DNA of 48,108 nucleotides, from positions 1 to 48,108 of the forward strand of contig NZ_CAMZOG010000029.1 of the NCBI RefSeq assembly GCF_947331445.1, read 5' to 3'. Source of the DNA: Parendozoicomonas sp. Alg238-R29. Lineage in GTDB: Bacteria; Pseudomonadota; Gammaproteobacteria; Pseudomonadales; Endozoicomonadaceae. The notes under the pieces were generated by a model. The model was given only the letters and a program-made list of their open reading frames with translations, had not been told where the DNA came from and did no database searches. Below, piece by piece: positions 19,529 to 26,511 of the stretch; position 1 is the first letter of the stretch, and each line of letters starts with the position of its first letter. A program made the position numbers and the translations under genes.

Positions 19529-19870
19529 TCAGTGTTTGCTGCTATCAGAAAGTGCATCATCAACCGAGCCATGAATCTTGAAAATTTTATCCATACAAGT
19601 CAGATCAAAAAGGTCATGGACAGATTTCTGAGGGCCGGCCAGCTGAATCGCTCCATCTCCGCCAACCTGCTTTAGTGCAGCAACGATTGCCCCTAATCCG
19701 CTGCTATCCATAAAATCCACCTTGGATAAATCCACTATCAGATCTTTCTGCCCCTGCCCGATCAAGTCAAAGATATAATCCCGAAACGGTGTTGCGAGAC
19801 TGGCATCAAGCCGTGACTCATCAACTTCTACAACAGTTTTATCTGCTTCCTGGCGATTACTGAATCCCAT
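19529..19870 (-). CDS. STAS-domain anti-anti-sigma factor (RsbV/HsbA-like)
   Basis: A STAS protein of about 113 aa. The phosphorylatable serine region is VDFMDSSGLGAIVAAL, the hallmark of SpoIIAA/RsbV proteins. The unphosphorylated form sequesters the RsbW-like kinase. I chose the ATG at 19870 (MGFSNRQEADKT) because GGGAGGT lies at the proper distance. The longer frame from 19900 would overlap the upstream gene. It sits 4 bp after the phosphatase gene, which probably dephosphorylates it. Confidence 0.92.
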   Translation of the reverse strand: MGFSNRQEADKTVVEVDESRLDASLATPFRDYIFDLIGQGQKDLIVDLSKVDFMDSSGLGAIVAALKQVGGDGAIQLAGPQKSVHDLFDLTCMDKIFKIHGSVDDALSDSSKH

Positions 19871-19874
19871 AGTG

Positions 19875-21071
19875 CTAACCTCCCTGGTACTCCAGCACAA
19901 GATACGTCACATCATCATCAAAAGTGTTGCAGTCCCGCCAGTCGCTCAGCTCTGACCAGACTTTGTCTATCATTTCTTTCATCGGCATCTGTCGCCCACC
20001 ATAGAGTGCATCACGCAAGCGCTGATCGCCGTACTGCTCCCCTGTCGGATTTTCACACTCGGTAATACCATCGGAGTACATAAACAGCCGATCACCCTTT
20101 TTCAGGGTCAACTCAGAGAAACTCCAACTCATCCCCGGCATCATTCCTACAGGCAAACCAGTGTCCTTTATTGGGTGCAACTCGCCATCGGCAGGCCTGA
20201 GCCAAAGGGTTTCCGGATGACCAGCATGGGTCATTCTGACTTTGCCAGTCGGGGTATGAATAACTCCATAAATCATGGTGAAGTAAAGCATGGTTTCCGC
20301 AGTTGTCTGAAAACGCTGATTCAAGCTGGCAACAACATCCTCTGATGGCCGGACTTTATAGTAAGGAGGATTAGAAATTTGCTCCCGCAACATGGTGGTA
20401 TGGGCATCCATATCCATCAGCAGGTTATTTAAGGTAAATGAAAACAATGCGGAAGGTATTCCATGTCCAGCCACATCCAGCTGGTAAAACATCACATGCT
20501 CATCATCCAGAGCATGGTAGCCAAACATATCACCACCAAGAATCTGGCTGGGCTGAAAGTGCCAGTCAAACCCAACCCCCTGTATCACTGCCGGTGGAGC
20601 CAGAAGGCTTTCCTGGGTTTTGGCCGCGGATTCCAGATCGCTTTCAACGGAAGTCAGAGTCTTGGCAAGCTGTTCGTTTTTCAGCTCAAGACTTTGTTCG
20701 AGGGAGATCACCCGTGCACCAGACTTCAGTCTCGCCTCAAGCTCCTGATAATCCACTGGCTTGCGGAGAAAATCATCAGCTCCCACCGAGAGACCTTTTA
20801 CCGTGGCATCCCGATCTGTTTTACCGGTAAGAAGAATAAAATAGATATAACGCTGGAAGCGCCCATCACGAATGGCTTCGCACAAACTGATGCCATCCAT
20901 ATTAGGCATCATCCAATCACTGATCACTATGCTGATTTCACTGCGCTCAGTAAGAACCGCTAAGGCCTCAACACCATCCTCTGCCTGATGAACGGTGTGC
21001 CCAAGGCGGCGTATAACGGCAGATAATAATTTCCGCTGATCCCGGGCATCTTCAACAATCAGTACATCCAT
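19875..21071 (-). CDS. Response regulator with PP2C-type (RsbU/SpoIIE-like) phosphatase domain
   Basis: The N-terminal receiver domain has acidic residues VEDARDQ and the phosphoacceptor in VISDWMMPNMDG (about residue 54), with the conserved Lys in FLRKPVDY. A helical linker (about 130-165) precedes a PP2C domain with GGDMFGYHALD, LDVAGHGIPSALFS, MTHAGHPETLWL and LFMYSDGITEC, the metal-binding aspartate motifs of SpoIIE/RsbU phosphatases. This is the HsbR-like architecture of Pseudomonas: phosphorylation of the receiver would set dephosphorylation of the neighbouring STAS protein. Start: ATG at 21071, because the frame's earlier start codon is TTG. No sensor kinase is adjacent. Confidence 0.93.
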   Translation of the reverse strand: MDVLIVEDARDQRKLLSAVIRRLGHTVHQAEDGVEALAVLTERSEISIVISDWMMPNMDGISLCEAIRDGRFQRYIYFILLTGKTDRDATVKGLSVGADDFLRKPVDYQELEARLKSGARVISLEQSLELKNEQLAKTLTSVESDLESAAKTQESLLAPPAVIQGVGFDWHFQPSQILGGDMFGYHALDDEHVMFYQLDVAGHGIPSALFSFTLNNLLMDMDAHTTMLREQISNPPYYKVRPSEDVVASLNQRFQTTAETMLYFTMIYGVIHTPTGKVRMTHAGHPETLWLRPADGELHPIKDTGLPVGMMPGMSWSFSELTLKKGDRLFMYSDGITECENPTGEQYGDQRLRDALYGGRQMPMKEMIDKVWSELSDWRDCNTFDDDVTYLVLEYQGG

Positions 21072-21191
21072 GTACAACCGACTTTTCTGACTGGGTAATG
21101 TTGAAGTTATAGCAGTGCGGGGGTGTCAGGCAGGCGTCACTGGAACGCAAGAGAGCAGGAAACCAACAGATTGAAGATTGCTTTATGAATG

Positions 21192-21211
21192 GCCGCCAAC
21201 TTTATGGCGGC
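21192..21211 (-). terminator. Hairpin downstream of mscS, weak terminator candidate
   Basis: Arms GCCGCCA (21192-21198) and TGGCGGC (21205-21211) enclose a 6-base loop, 34 bp beyond the mscS stop codon. No T-run follows on the minus strand, so termination is uncertain. Confidence 0.35.
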
Positions 21212-21244
21212 TCGAGCAATATTCAGTACTGTTTAAAAAATACT

Positions 21245-22366
21245 TTACTGCGCACTTTCTACCCCTGAGATCTGAGCAGGAATAGCACCGGCCAGATCAG
21301 CCGCAGAAATATCCAGGGTGCGCGTTGGAAAGGCCACATCAGCATTATGGCGATGGATAATATCGAGAATGTCGATCATCACCTGCTCTTTTACTTGATG
21401 GAAGCGTGCCCAGTCACAGGTTTTAGTGAAGCAGTAGATAAAGAAATCCAGTGAAGACGGCCCAAAACTATTGAAGTGCACCATAAGAATCTTGCTGGTA
21501 TCAATCTCTTCATGGCTCACAAGATAGCTACGAACCTCTTCAAGAACAGCAGGCATGGCGCGGGCATCACTGTAGCGAAGACCAATCGTTTCCTTAATCC
21601 GACGATTTTCCATACGGGACGGGTTTTCTACAGAGATATTGCTAAACGTGGCATTTGGCACATAGAGAGGACGCTTATCAAAAGTTCGGATACGGGTCTG
21701 ACGCCAACCCACATATTCTACTGTACCTTCAATATTTTTATCTGGAGAGCGAATCCAGTCTCCCACCTTAAAGGGGCGATCCAGATAGATCATCATGCCA
21801 CCAAAAAAGTTGGCCAGTAAATCTTTGGCCGCGAAGCCTATAGCGATACCACCAATACCACCAAAAGCAAGAATACCGGAAATGCTATAGCCCATAGTTT
21901 GAAGAACAACCAAGGCCGAGGTGACGATGACAACAGCACGCAGCAGCTTACTGATAGCCATTGCCGTAGTCTCATCCACTTGAGAAGGGTCTGTCGAGCC
22001 AACATATTTGGCCTCTATTTCACGAATAAAACGAATGGCAGCCCAGGAAACAATAGTGACAATGGCAAGATCGTAAAGAGCCCCCATACCTTTAAGAATG
22101 GAAGCCTGAGACTCCTGCCGGGCAATATCTGCAGCCCACATCAATCCAACAACCCATACAAGGGCAATAGCAGGTTTTCTGGTGGCATGGAGCAATGCGT
22201 CATCCCAAACGTTGGCAGTTTTCTTCAGGCCTTGTTCCAGTCGCCCAAAAACAATCCGCACAACCAAATGCGCCACTGCCGTTAGCAGCAAGACAATAAA
22301 CACCTGAAACACCCAGCTACCCTGGGCTGCGAACCATGCCTGAACGGCTTCTAATACATTGCTCAT
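21245..22366 (-). CDS. Small-conductance mechanosensitive channel, MscS family
   Basis: An inner-membrane channel that releases solutes under hypo-osmotic stress. At about 373 aa it is longer than E. coli MscS (286) and has four membrane segments: about 18-40, 65-82, 105-120 and the pore region. The pore helix and following beta domain are clear: GILAFGGIGGIAIGFAAKDL, NFFGGMMIYLDRPFKVGDWI and GTVEYVGWRQTRIRTFD. The ATG at 22366 (MSNVLEAVQ) is preferred over a GTG four codons earlier. It lies 66 bp after nagZ on the same strand and may be co-transcribed with it. Confidence 0.9.
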   Translation of the reverse strand: MSNVLEAVQAWFAAQGSWVFQVFIVLLLTAVAHLVVRIVFGRLEQGLKKTANVWDDALLHATRKPAIALVWVVGLMWAADIARQESQASILKGMGALYDLAIVTIVSWAAIRFIREIEAKYVGSTDPSQVDETTAMAISKLLRAVVIVTSALVVLQTMGYSISGILAFGGIGGIAIGFAAKDLLANFFGGMMIYLDRPFKVGDWIRSPDKNIEGTVEYVGWRQTRIRTFDKRPLYVPNATFSNISVENPSRMENRRIKETIGLRYSDARAMPAVLEEVRSYLVSHEEIDTSKILMVHFNSFGPSSLDFFIYCFTKTCDWARFHQVKEQVMIDILDIIHRHNADVAFPTRTLDISAADLAGAIPAQISGVESAQ

Positions 22367-22432
22367 ACTGCTTACCACAGTCTCTTAATCAATCGCCTTA
22401 TGGAAAGTAAGCAAGGCTGGCATTGCTAACAA

Positions 22433-23470
22433 CTACAAAGCTTGATAGCTGTTAATAATTTCAACTCTGCGAGTACTGGATTCCAGCTCTTTCCAGGATT
22501 GGGAGGAAGCCCCACGCATCTTCTCAAGTCGTTTTCTTCTGAGAGGGCTCTCAGGGAAATGAATCGCACCCTTTTCCAGCGCATTGACAACCTGATCAAC
22601 ACTTTCCGGGTTATTACACACAAGAATTGCGTCACACCCTGCCAGTAATGCTTTTTCAGAACGCTGAACAATATTACCGACCACACGGGCACCAGCCATA
22701 CTCAAACAATCACTGAATATTGCGCCGTCAAAACCAATATCTTCGCGCAAAACATTCTGCAACCAGTATTCAGAAAACCCTGCAGGCTGCTCATCTGCGA
22801 CAGAAAAGCACACATGTGCTGGCATAACAGCATCAAGCCCTTTTGAAACAAGGCTACGGTATGGCATCAGATCTTCTTCAATATCTTCCAGGGAGCGACG
22901 GTCAACGGGAAGACCAATATGAGAATCAACACCAATGCCACCATGGCCGGGAAAATGTTTCCCAACAGAAGCCATACCAGCCTCATGAAGCCCAGAGATA
23001 AAAGCAGCTGCAAGTTTGGAAATAATTTCGGGGTCAGCAGAAAAACCTCGATCGCCAATGACCCGACTGATGCCACGATCCAGATCAAGGATAGGAGAAA
23101 GGCCAAGATCTATTCCAGAAGCGCGAAGTTCGCTGGCAAGCAGCCACCCCGTATCACGAGCAAGATAAACAGCCTGGTGAGGATCTTTGTTCCACTGTTC
23201 ACCGATGATTCCCATGGCCGGAACCCGGGTAAACCCATCACTGCGAAAACGTTGAACCCGACCACCTTCCTGATCTGTCATTATCAGGAGACCGGCGTTT
23301 ATCGATCGAATTTCATCAACAAGGTCAACGAGTTGATTGCGGTTTTGAAAGTTCCGGGAAAAGAGAATAACCCCGACTACAGCCGGATGTATTAGAAGAC
23401 ATTTTTCTCTGTCCGACAGCGTTTGACCTTCCAGATCAAACACCAGCACCCCTTCAAGACAATCAGACAT
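22433..23470 (-). CDS. nagZ: Beta-N-acetylhexosaminidase NagZ
   Basis: A cytoplasmic glycosidase of family GH3 that removes N-acetylglucosamine from anhydromuropeptides during peptidoglycan recycling. Key motifs are MTDQEGGRVQRF (about 65-76), the catalytic-loop signature KHFPGHGGIGVDSH and the nucleophile region IFSDCLSMAGA. I prefer the ATG at 23470 (MSDCLEGVLVFD), which has AGAGG upstream and matches the usual N-terminus. A GTG at 23521 overlapping the upstream stop is the alternative and adds 17 residues. It lies in an apparent psrA-ldt-nagZ transcript. Confidence 0.95.
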   Translation of the reverse strand: MSDCLEGVLVFDLEGQTLSDREKCLLIHPAVVGVILFSRNFQNRNQLVDLVDEIRSINAGLLIMTDQEGGRVQRFRSDGFTRVPAMGIIGEQWNKDPHQAVYLARDTGWLLASELRASGIDLGLSPILDLDRGISRVIGDRGFSADPEIISKLAAAFISGLHEAGMASVGKHFPGHGGIGVDSHIGLPVDRRSLEDIEEDLMPYRSLVSKGLDAVMPAHVCFSVADEQPAGFSEYWLQNVLREDIGFDGAIFSDCLSMAGARVVGNIVQRSEKALLAGCDAILVCNNPESVDQVVNALEKGAIHFPESPLRRKRLEKMRGASSQSWKELESSTRRVEIINSYQAL

Positions 23471-23517
23471 ATAAGACCTCTGCACAGGCTTTTGGAAAGA
23501 GCTCAGGCTTGCCGCAC

Positions 23518-23991
23518 TCACTGGTGAATGTTGACAATCATCCCGGAGTAGGTCAATGGATATAACTCAAGAAGGTCATCGCAATTCATCCGGATACAAC
23601 CGTGGGAAAGAGGAACACCCATCGACTCTGAGTCAGGTGTTCCATGAATATAAATATAACGACGCTGGGTATCGACATCACCTGAACGATTAAATCCTGG
23701 TTCTTTACCACAGAGCCAGAGAATTCGTCCCAAAATCCAGTCCCTACCCGGCTGCTCACTGTGAAGCACTGGGGTCCAAATTTCACCGGTAAAACGACGC
23801 CCTTTCAGAACCGCTCGCGAAGGAAGGCCATCACCAATCCTTGCCCGGATATAATGTTTGCCCAGAGGGGTTTGCAGGCTGCCACTCAACTGCCCTGTTC
23901 CATTCAGACCGGTAGACACAGACCATTGCCGAACAACTTCTCCCATTTCAAGAGTCAGTAGCTGTTTGCCAATATCGACTGTGATCAACAT
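23518..23991 (-). CDS. YkuD-type L,D-transpeptidase family protein
   Basis: A 157-aa protein consisting of little more than the YkuD catalytic domain. The active-site motif is HGTPDSESMGVPLSHGCIRM, with H116, H130, C132 and R134. There is no signal peptide (MLITVDIGKQLLTL is the first beta strand), so a cytoplasmic location is suggested. With nagZ next door, a role in muropeptide recycling rather than wall cross-linking is a reasonable inference. The start ATG follows the psrA stop codon directly and uses a GGAGAAG ribosome site within the end of psrA. Confidence 0.88.
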   Translation of the reverse strand: MLITVDIGKQLLTLEMGEVVRQWSVSTGLNGTGQLSGSLQTPLGKHYIRARIGDGLPSRAVLKGRRFTGEIWTPVLHSEQPGRDWILGRILWLCGKEPGFNRSGDVDTQRRYIYIHGTPDSESMGVPLSHGCIRMNCDDLLELYPLTYSGMIVNIHQ

Positions 23992-24639
23992 TTACTTCTC
24001 CAGATCAGCAGGTTGCGGCGCACGCATGCCGGACACAAGGAAAGGAGCAAGACGTTTCAGGGTATCTTCAATACTGGCCGTTGTACCATTCTCAGCCTCA
24101 CTGATAGCATTGAGGGTATCGAAATCCGACATTGTGAAAATAACGGAACCCATCATAAAGTTTATACGCCAGTACAATTCATTCTCCGGCAGGCCTGGTG
24201 CAACTTTGACCAACAAACGGAAATAGCGAGTAAAAACATGGCCATAAATAGCCTGCAAATGTTTGCGCAAATGCCCCTGAGCCTGAGCATAGGCTAAAGC
24301 CAGTAACCGCATAAAGACTTTTAGATCGTTTTGCCCTCTAGGCTTGACTCGCAGCACTTCAATAAAAAGCATGCTGATAAGCTCTTCCAGACTTGGCTCC
24401 TCACCAGTGCTTTCAATATGATCCAGGCGTTTACCTAAACCCTCAGCAAACGGATCAAGAAAACGTGTGAAGACGGCTTGAATAAGTACGTTTTTAGAGC
24501 CAAAGTGATAGTTCACTGCAGCCAGATTCACTTTTGCACGACTCGTAATAGTTCGAAGAGATGTTTCTGAAAACCCCTTTTCGGCAAACAGAGACTCTGC
24601 TGCATCCAGAATCCGTTCTACTGTGTCTGTTTGTGCCAT
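23992..24639 (-). CDS. psrA: TetR-family regulator PsrA
   Basis: PsrA senses long-chain acyl groups. In Pseudomonas it represses beta-oxidation genes and itself and activates rpoS. The N-terminal HTH, ERILDAAESLFAEKGFSETS then KVNLAAVNYHFGSKNVLIQAVF, is the PsrA-type TetR domain, and the C-terminal ligand domain covers about 60-215. The ATG at 24639 (MAQTDTVERIL) gives the characteristic PsrA N-terminus and has GTGAGG upstream. The position divergent from lexA-sulA is the Pseudomonas arrangement. A probable operator lies 22 bp before the start, and a second one precedes fadB. Confidence 0.93.
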   Translation of the reverse strand: MAQTDTVERILDAAESLFAEKGFSETSLRTITSRAKVNLAAVNYHFGSKNVLIQAVFTRFLDPFAEGLGKRLDHIESTGEEPSLEELISMLFIEVLRVKPRGQNDLKVFMRLLALAYAQAQGHLRKHLQAIYGHVFTRYFRLLVKVAPGLPENELYWRINFMMGSVIFTMSDFDTLNAISEAENGTTASIEDTLKRLAPFLVSGMRAPQPADLEK

Positions 24640-24660
24640 TGGTTGCAACCTCACCCGAAC

Positions 24661-24674
24661 AAAACAAATGTTTT
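24661..24674. promoter_or_regulatory. Probable PsrA operator at psrA (autoregulation)
   Basis: AAAACAAATGTTTT is a near-perfect AAAAC-N4-GTTTT palindrome 22 bp upstream of the psrA start codon. It fits the published PsrA consensus of (G/C)AAAC-N2-4-GTTT(G/C) in its core. A matching site lies upstream of fadB. Confidence 0.65.
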
Positions 24675-24750
24675 AAACACATGCTTTATTCAAATACAGT
24701 TCCTGTCAAGCACAACCCCTTTATTCCCGCCTGATTTGATTCACAGTTTG

Positions 24751-24778
24751 TTGCAGAAACAAAAAAGCTGTATATAAT
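24751..24778 (+). promoter_or_regulatory. lexA promoter
   Basis: TTGCAG at 24751-24756 and a perfect TATAAT at 24773-24778 are spaced by 16 bp. The -10 hexamer lies inside the first LexA box, which explains repression by LexA. Confidence 0.65.
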
Positions 24779-24783
24779 CACAG
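24768..24783. promoter_or_regulatory. LexA (SOS) box 1
   Basis: CTGTATATAATCACAG matches the CTG-N10-CAG SOS consensus with an AT-rich centre and covers the lexA -10 hexamer. Confidence 0.9.
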
Positions 24784-24786
24784 GTA

Positions 24787-24802
24787 CTGTATAAAAACAC
24801 AG
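24787..24802. promoter_or_regulatory. LexA (SOS) box 2
   Basis: CTGTATAAAAACACAG is a second CTG-N10-CAG site, 19 bp centre-to-centre from the first and ending 12 bp before the lexA start codon. Tandem boxes upstream of lexA are common in gammaproteobacteria. Confidence 0.9.
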
Positions 24803-24814
24803 ACAAATAAAACT

Positions 24815-25438
24815 ATGATCAAGTTGACCAAAAGACAATCCGAGATTCTGGATGTCATCAAGAGTCACATTGATGAAACAGGCTTTCCTCCCACTCGAGC
24901 GGAAATTGCTCGAGAACTGGGTTTCCGGTCTGCCAACGCGGCGGAAGATCATTTAAAAGCGCTTGCCCGTAAAGGTGCTATTGAAATCATTCCCGGAACC
25001 TCCCGTGGAATACGCATTCCAGCGAATACTGCCAATGAACCTCAAGGGCAGACTACTGAATCTGGCCTCCCCATAGTTGGACAGGTGGCAGCCGGATCCC
25101 CTATCCTGGCTCAGGAGCATATCGAGAATCATTGCACTCTCGCCCCGGATTTCTTCCACCCCAAGGCTGACTATCTGCTCAGAGTAAAAGGTATGAGCAT
25201 GAAAAATATTGGCATTATGGATGGAGATTTGCTGGCCGTACATAAAACCACAGATATCCATAATGGTCAGATTGTTGTTGCCCGTCTGGGAGATGAAGTA
25301 ACAGTCAAACGTTTTGAGCGCAAGAAAAACATTGTCTGGCTTCATCCGGAAAACAGTGACTTTCAACCCATTAAAGTTGATCTGTCCCATGAACATTTGG
25401 AAATTGAAGGTTTGAGTGTCGGCGTTATTCGCCACTGA
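24815..25438 (+). CDS. lexA: SOS repressor LexA
   Basis: A 207-aa transcriptional repressor and self-cleaving protease of the SOS response. The N-terminal winged helix includes [20 protein letters not shown]. The autocleavage bond is A93-G94 in QVAAGSP. The catalytic Ser128 is in [10 protein letters not shown] and Lys165 is in VTVKRFER. Two SOS boxes cover its promoter. It is followed by sulA after 28 bp, the Pseudomonas-type lexA-sulA operon, and lies divergent from psrA. Confidence 0.98.
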   Translation: MIKLTKRQSEILDVIKSHIDETGFPPTRAEIARELGFRSANAAEDHLKALARKGAIEIIPGTSRGIRIPANTANEPQGQTTESGLPIVGQVAAGSPILAQEHIENHCTLAPDFFHPKADYLLRVKGMSMKNIGIMDGDLLAVHKTTDIHNGQIVVARLGDEVTVKRFERKKNIVWLHPENSDFQPIKVDLSHEHLEIEGLSVGVIRH

Positions 25439-25466
25439 TACCCACCCCGTACGGCAGGATTACACC

Positions 25467-25907
25467 ATGCAGACTCAGAATACTCTCTTTGAAAACTGCT
25501 CCGATACCAAAGCACAACCTTCCACAATCACCATGGAAGAACGTATCAGTGAAGTTATCCTTCCGTCACTGGGGTTCAGCATGGCGGCACTGGTCGCCCC
25601 CATGCTGACACAACTAAGCAGAAGTGATGATCATCGTTGGCTTACCCTGGTTTGTGCAAACCTGCAGGCAAAAGATATAGCCCAGTGGCTGAAAACCACT
25701 GGCGTTGTTATTAATAACCTTCTTCTGCTAACGGCGGAAAATAATGAGGGCTGCCTGAATCTCAGCAATAAAGTTCTTGCTGCTGGCAACAGTCATACTG
25801 TTATCAACTGGACTCACGGTATAGACCAGAAAGCAATGGCACAACTCGAGCAGTCAGCTTCCGCCGGAGATTGTGCAGGTATCATTATCAGACAACGAAA
25901 AGGCTAA
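25467..25907 (+). CDS. sulA: SOS cell-division inhibitor SulA
   Basis: SulA blocks FtsZ polymerisation during DNA damage. The frame could start at 25416 inside lexA, but the ATG at 25467 (MQTQNTLFENC) gives the usual length (about 146 aa) and avoids overlap with lexA. Conserved features are APMLTQLSRSDDHRWLTLV and the following WLKTTGVVINNLLLLTA, typical of Pseudomonas-type SulA, which is a RecA-fold relative. Sequence similarity within this family is low, so the call leans partly on the lexA-sulA gene order. Confidence 0.85.
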   Translation: MQTQNTLFENCSDTKAQPSTITMEERISEVILPSLGFSMAALVAPMLTQLSRSDDHRWLTLVCANLQAKDIAQWLKTTGVVINNLLLLTAENNEGCLNLSNKVLAAGNSHTVINWTHGIDQKAMAQLEQSASAGDCAGIIIRQRKG

Positions 25908-25919
25908 GGTTGAAGTGAT

Positions 25920-26384
25920 TTACCACTCCTGCAACTGCCCTCGTATATCCTGCACCAGCTGACGCACAGAATTGATACTCTCAGCTTCATTTCCGCGACT
26001 TCCAGTTCCGGAAGAGCTTGCAATCACATTAACAGACTGAGCCTCAGACAACTCCACAGTTAACTGCGCCAGTCTGAGATCCTCAAAGACAGGGCCTAAC
26101 CAGCCGTGCTCGACAAGGTTTCTTATCTGCTGAATACCACCGGAAAGCACATTGCGCTCCTTCAGTAGCTGTTCCGCCTCCACAAACTCCACGGGCCTAC
26201 CAATTTGCACCAGACTGGCTTCCAACACCTCTCCAACAAGGCCGCTGACCACACCAGAAATATGGAAAAGAAAGGCCTGACGAAAACTTTCCCGACTGAT
26301 TCCCTGCTCAGATTCCATAGCATTCAGTGCTGACTGCGCCATCACCAGTTTGCTATTAGTGAAACTCTGCAACTTCTCGCTCAT
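25920..26384 (-). CDS. DUF6586-like small protein, function unknown
   Basis: A helical 154-aa protein starting at ATG 26384 (MSEKLQSFTNSKLVMAQSAL) with a very good GGAGAGGGG site. The longer frame to 26471 would run into the topA terminator hairpin. It resembles the uncharacterised protein encoded between sulA and topA in Pseudomonas (DUF6586-type): a helical N-terminal part with FRQAFLFHISGVVSGLVGEV, then a Ser/Gly linker (EAQSVNVIASSSGTGSRGNE) and a C-terminal helix. No catalytic motif is seen. It lies convergent with sulA, 12 bp away. Confidence 0.7.
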   Translation of the reverse strand: MSEKLQSFTNSKLVMAQSALNAMESEQGISRESFRQAFLFHISGVVSGLVGEVLEASLVQIGRPVEFVEAEQLLKERNVLSGGIQQIRNLVEHGWLGPVFEDLRLAQLTVELSEAQSVNVIASSSGTGSRGNEAESINSVRQLVQDIRGQLQEW

Positions 26385-26462
26385 GCCATACCCCTCTCCA
26401 AGTGCATGCAGAGTATCGCTATCGTGGAAAAATTTCAGCCTTTTAAACGACACAAATGAAAC

Positions 26463-26490
26463 AACGGCCACGCATTTCTGCGTGGCCGTT
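26463..26490 (-). terminator. topA terminator hairpin
   Basis: Perfect 12-bp arms AACGGCCACGCA and TGCGTGGCCGTT with a 4-base loop lie 21 bp beyond the topA stop codon. On the minus strand it is followed by a short GTTTCATTT tract. The stem is strong but the T-run is modest. Confidence 0.75.
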
Positions 26491-26511
26491 ATTGCAATCA
26501 GACAGGATCAG

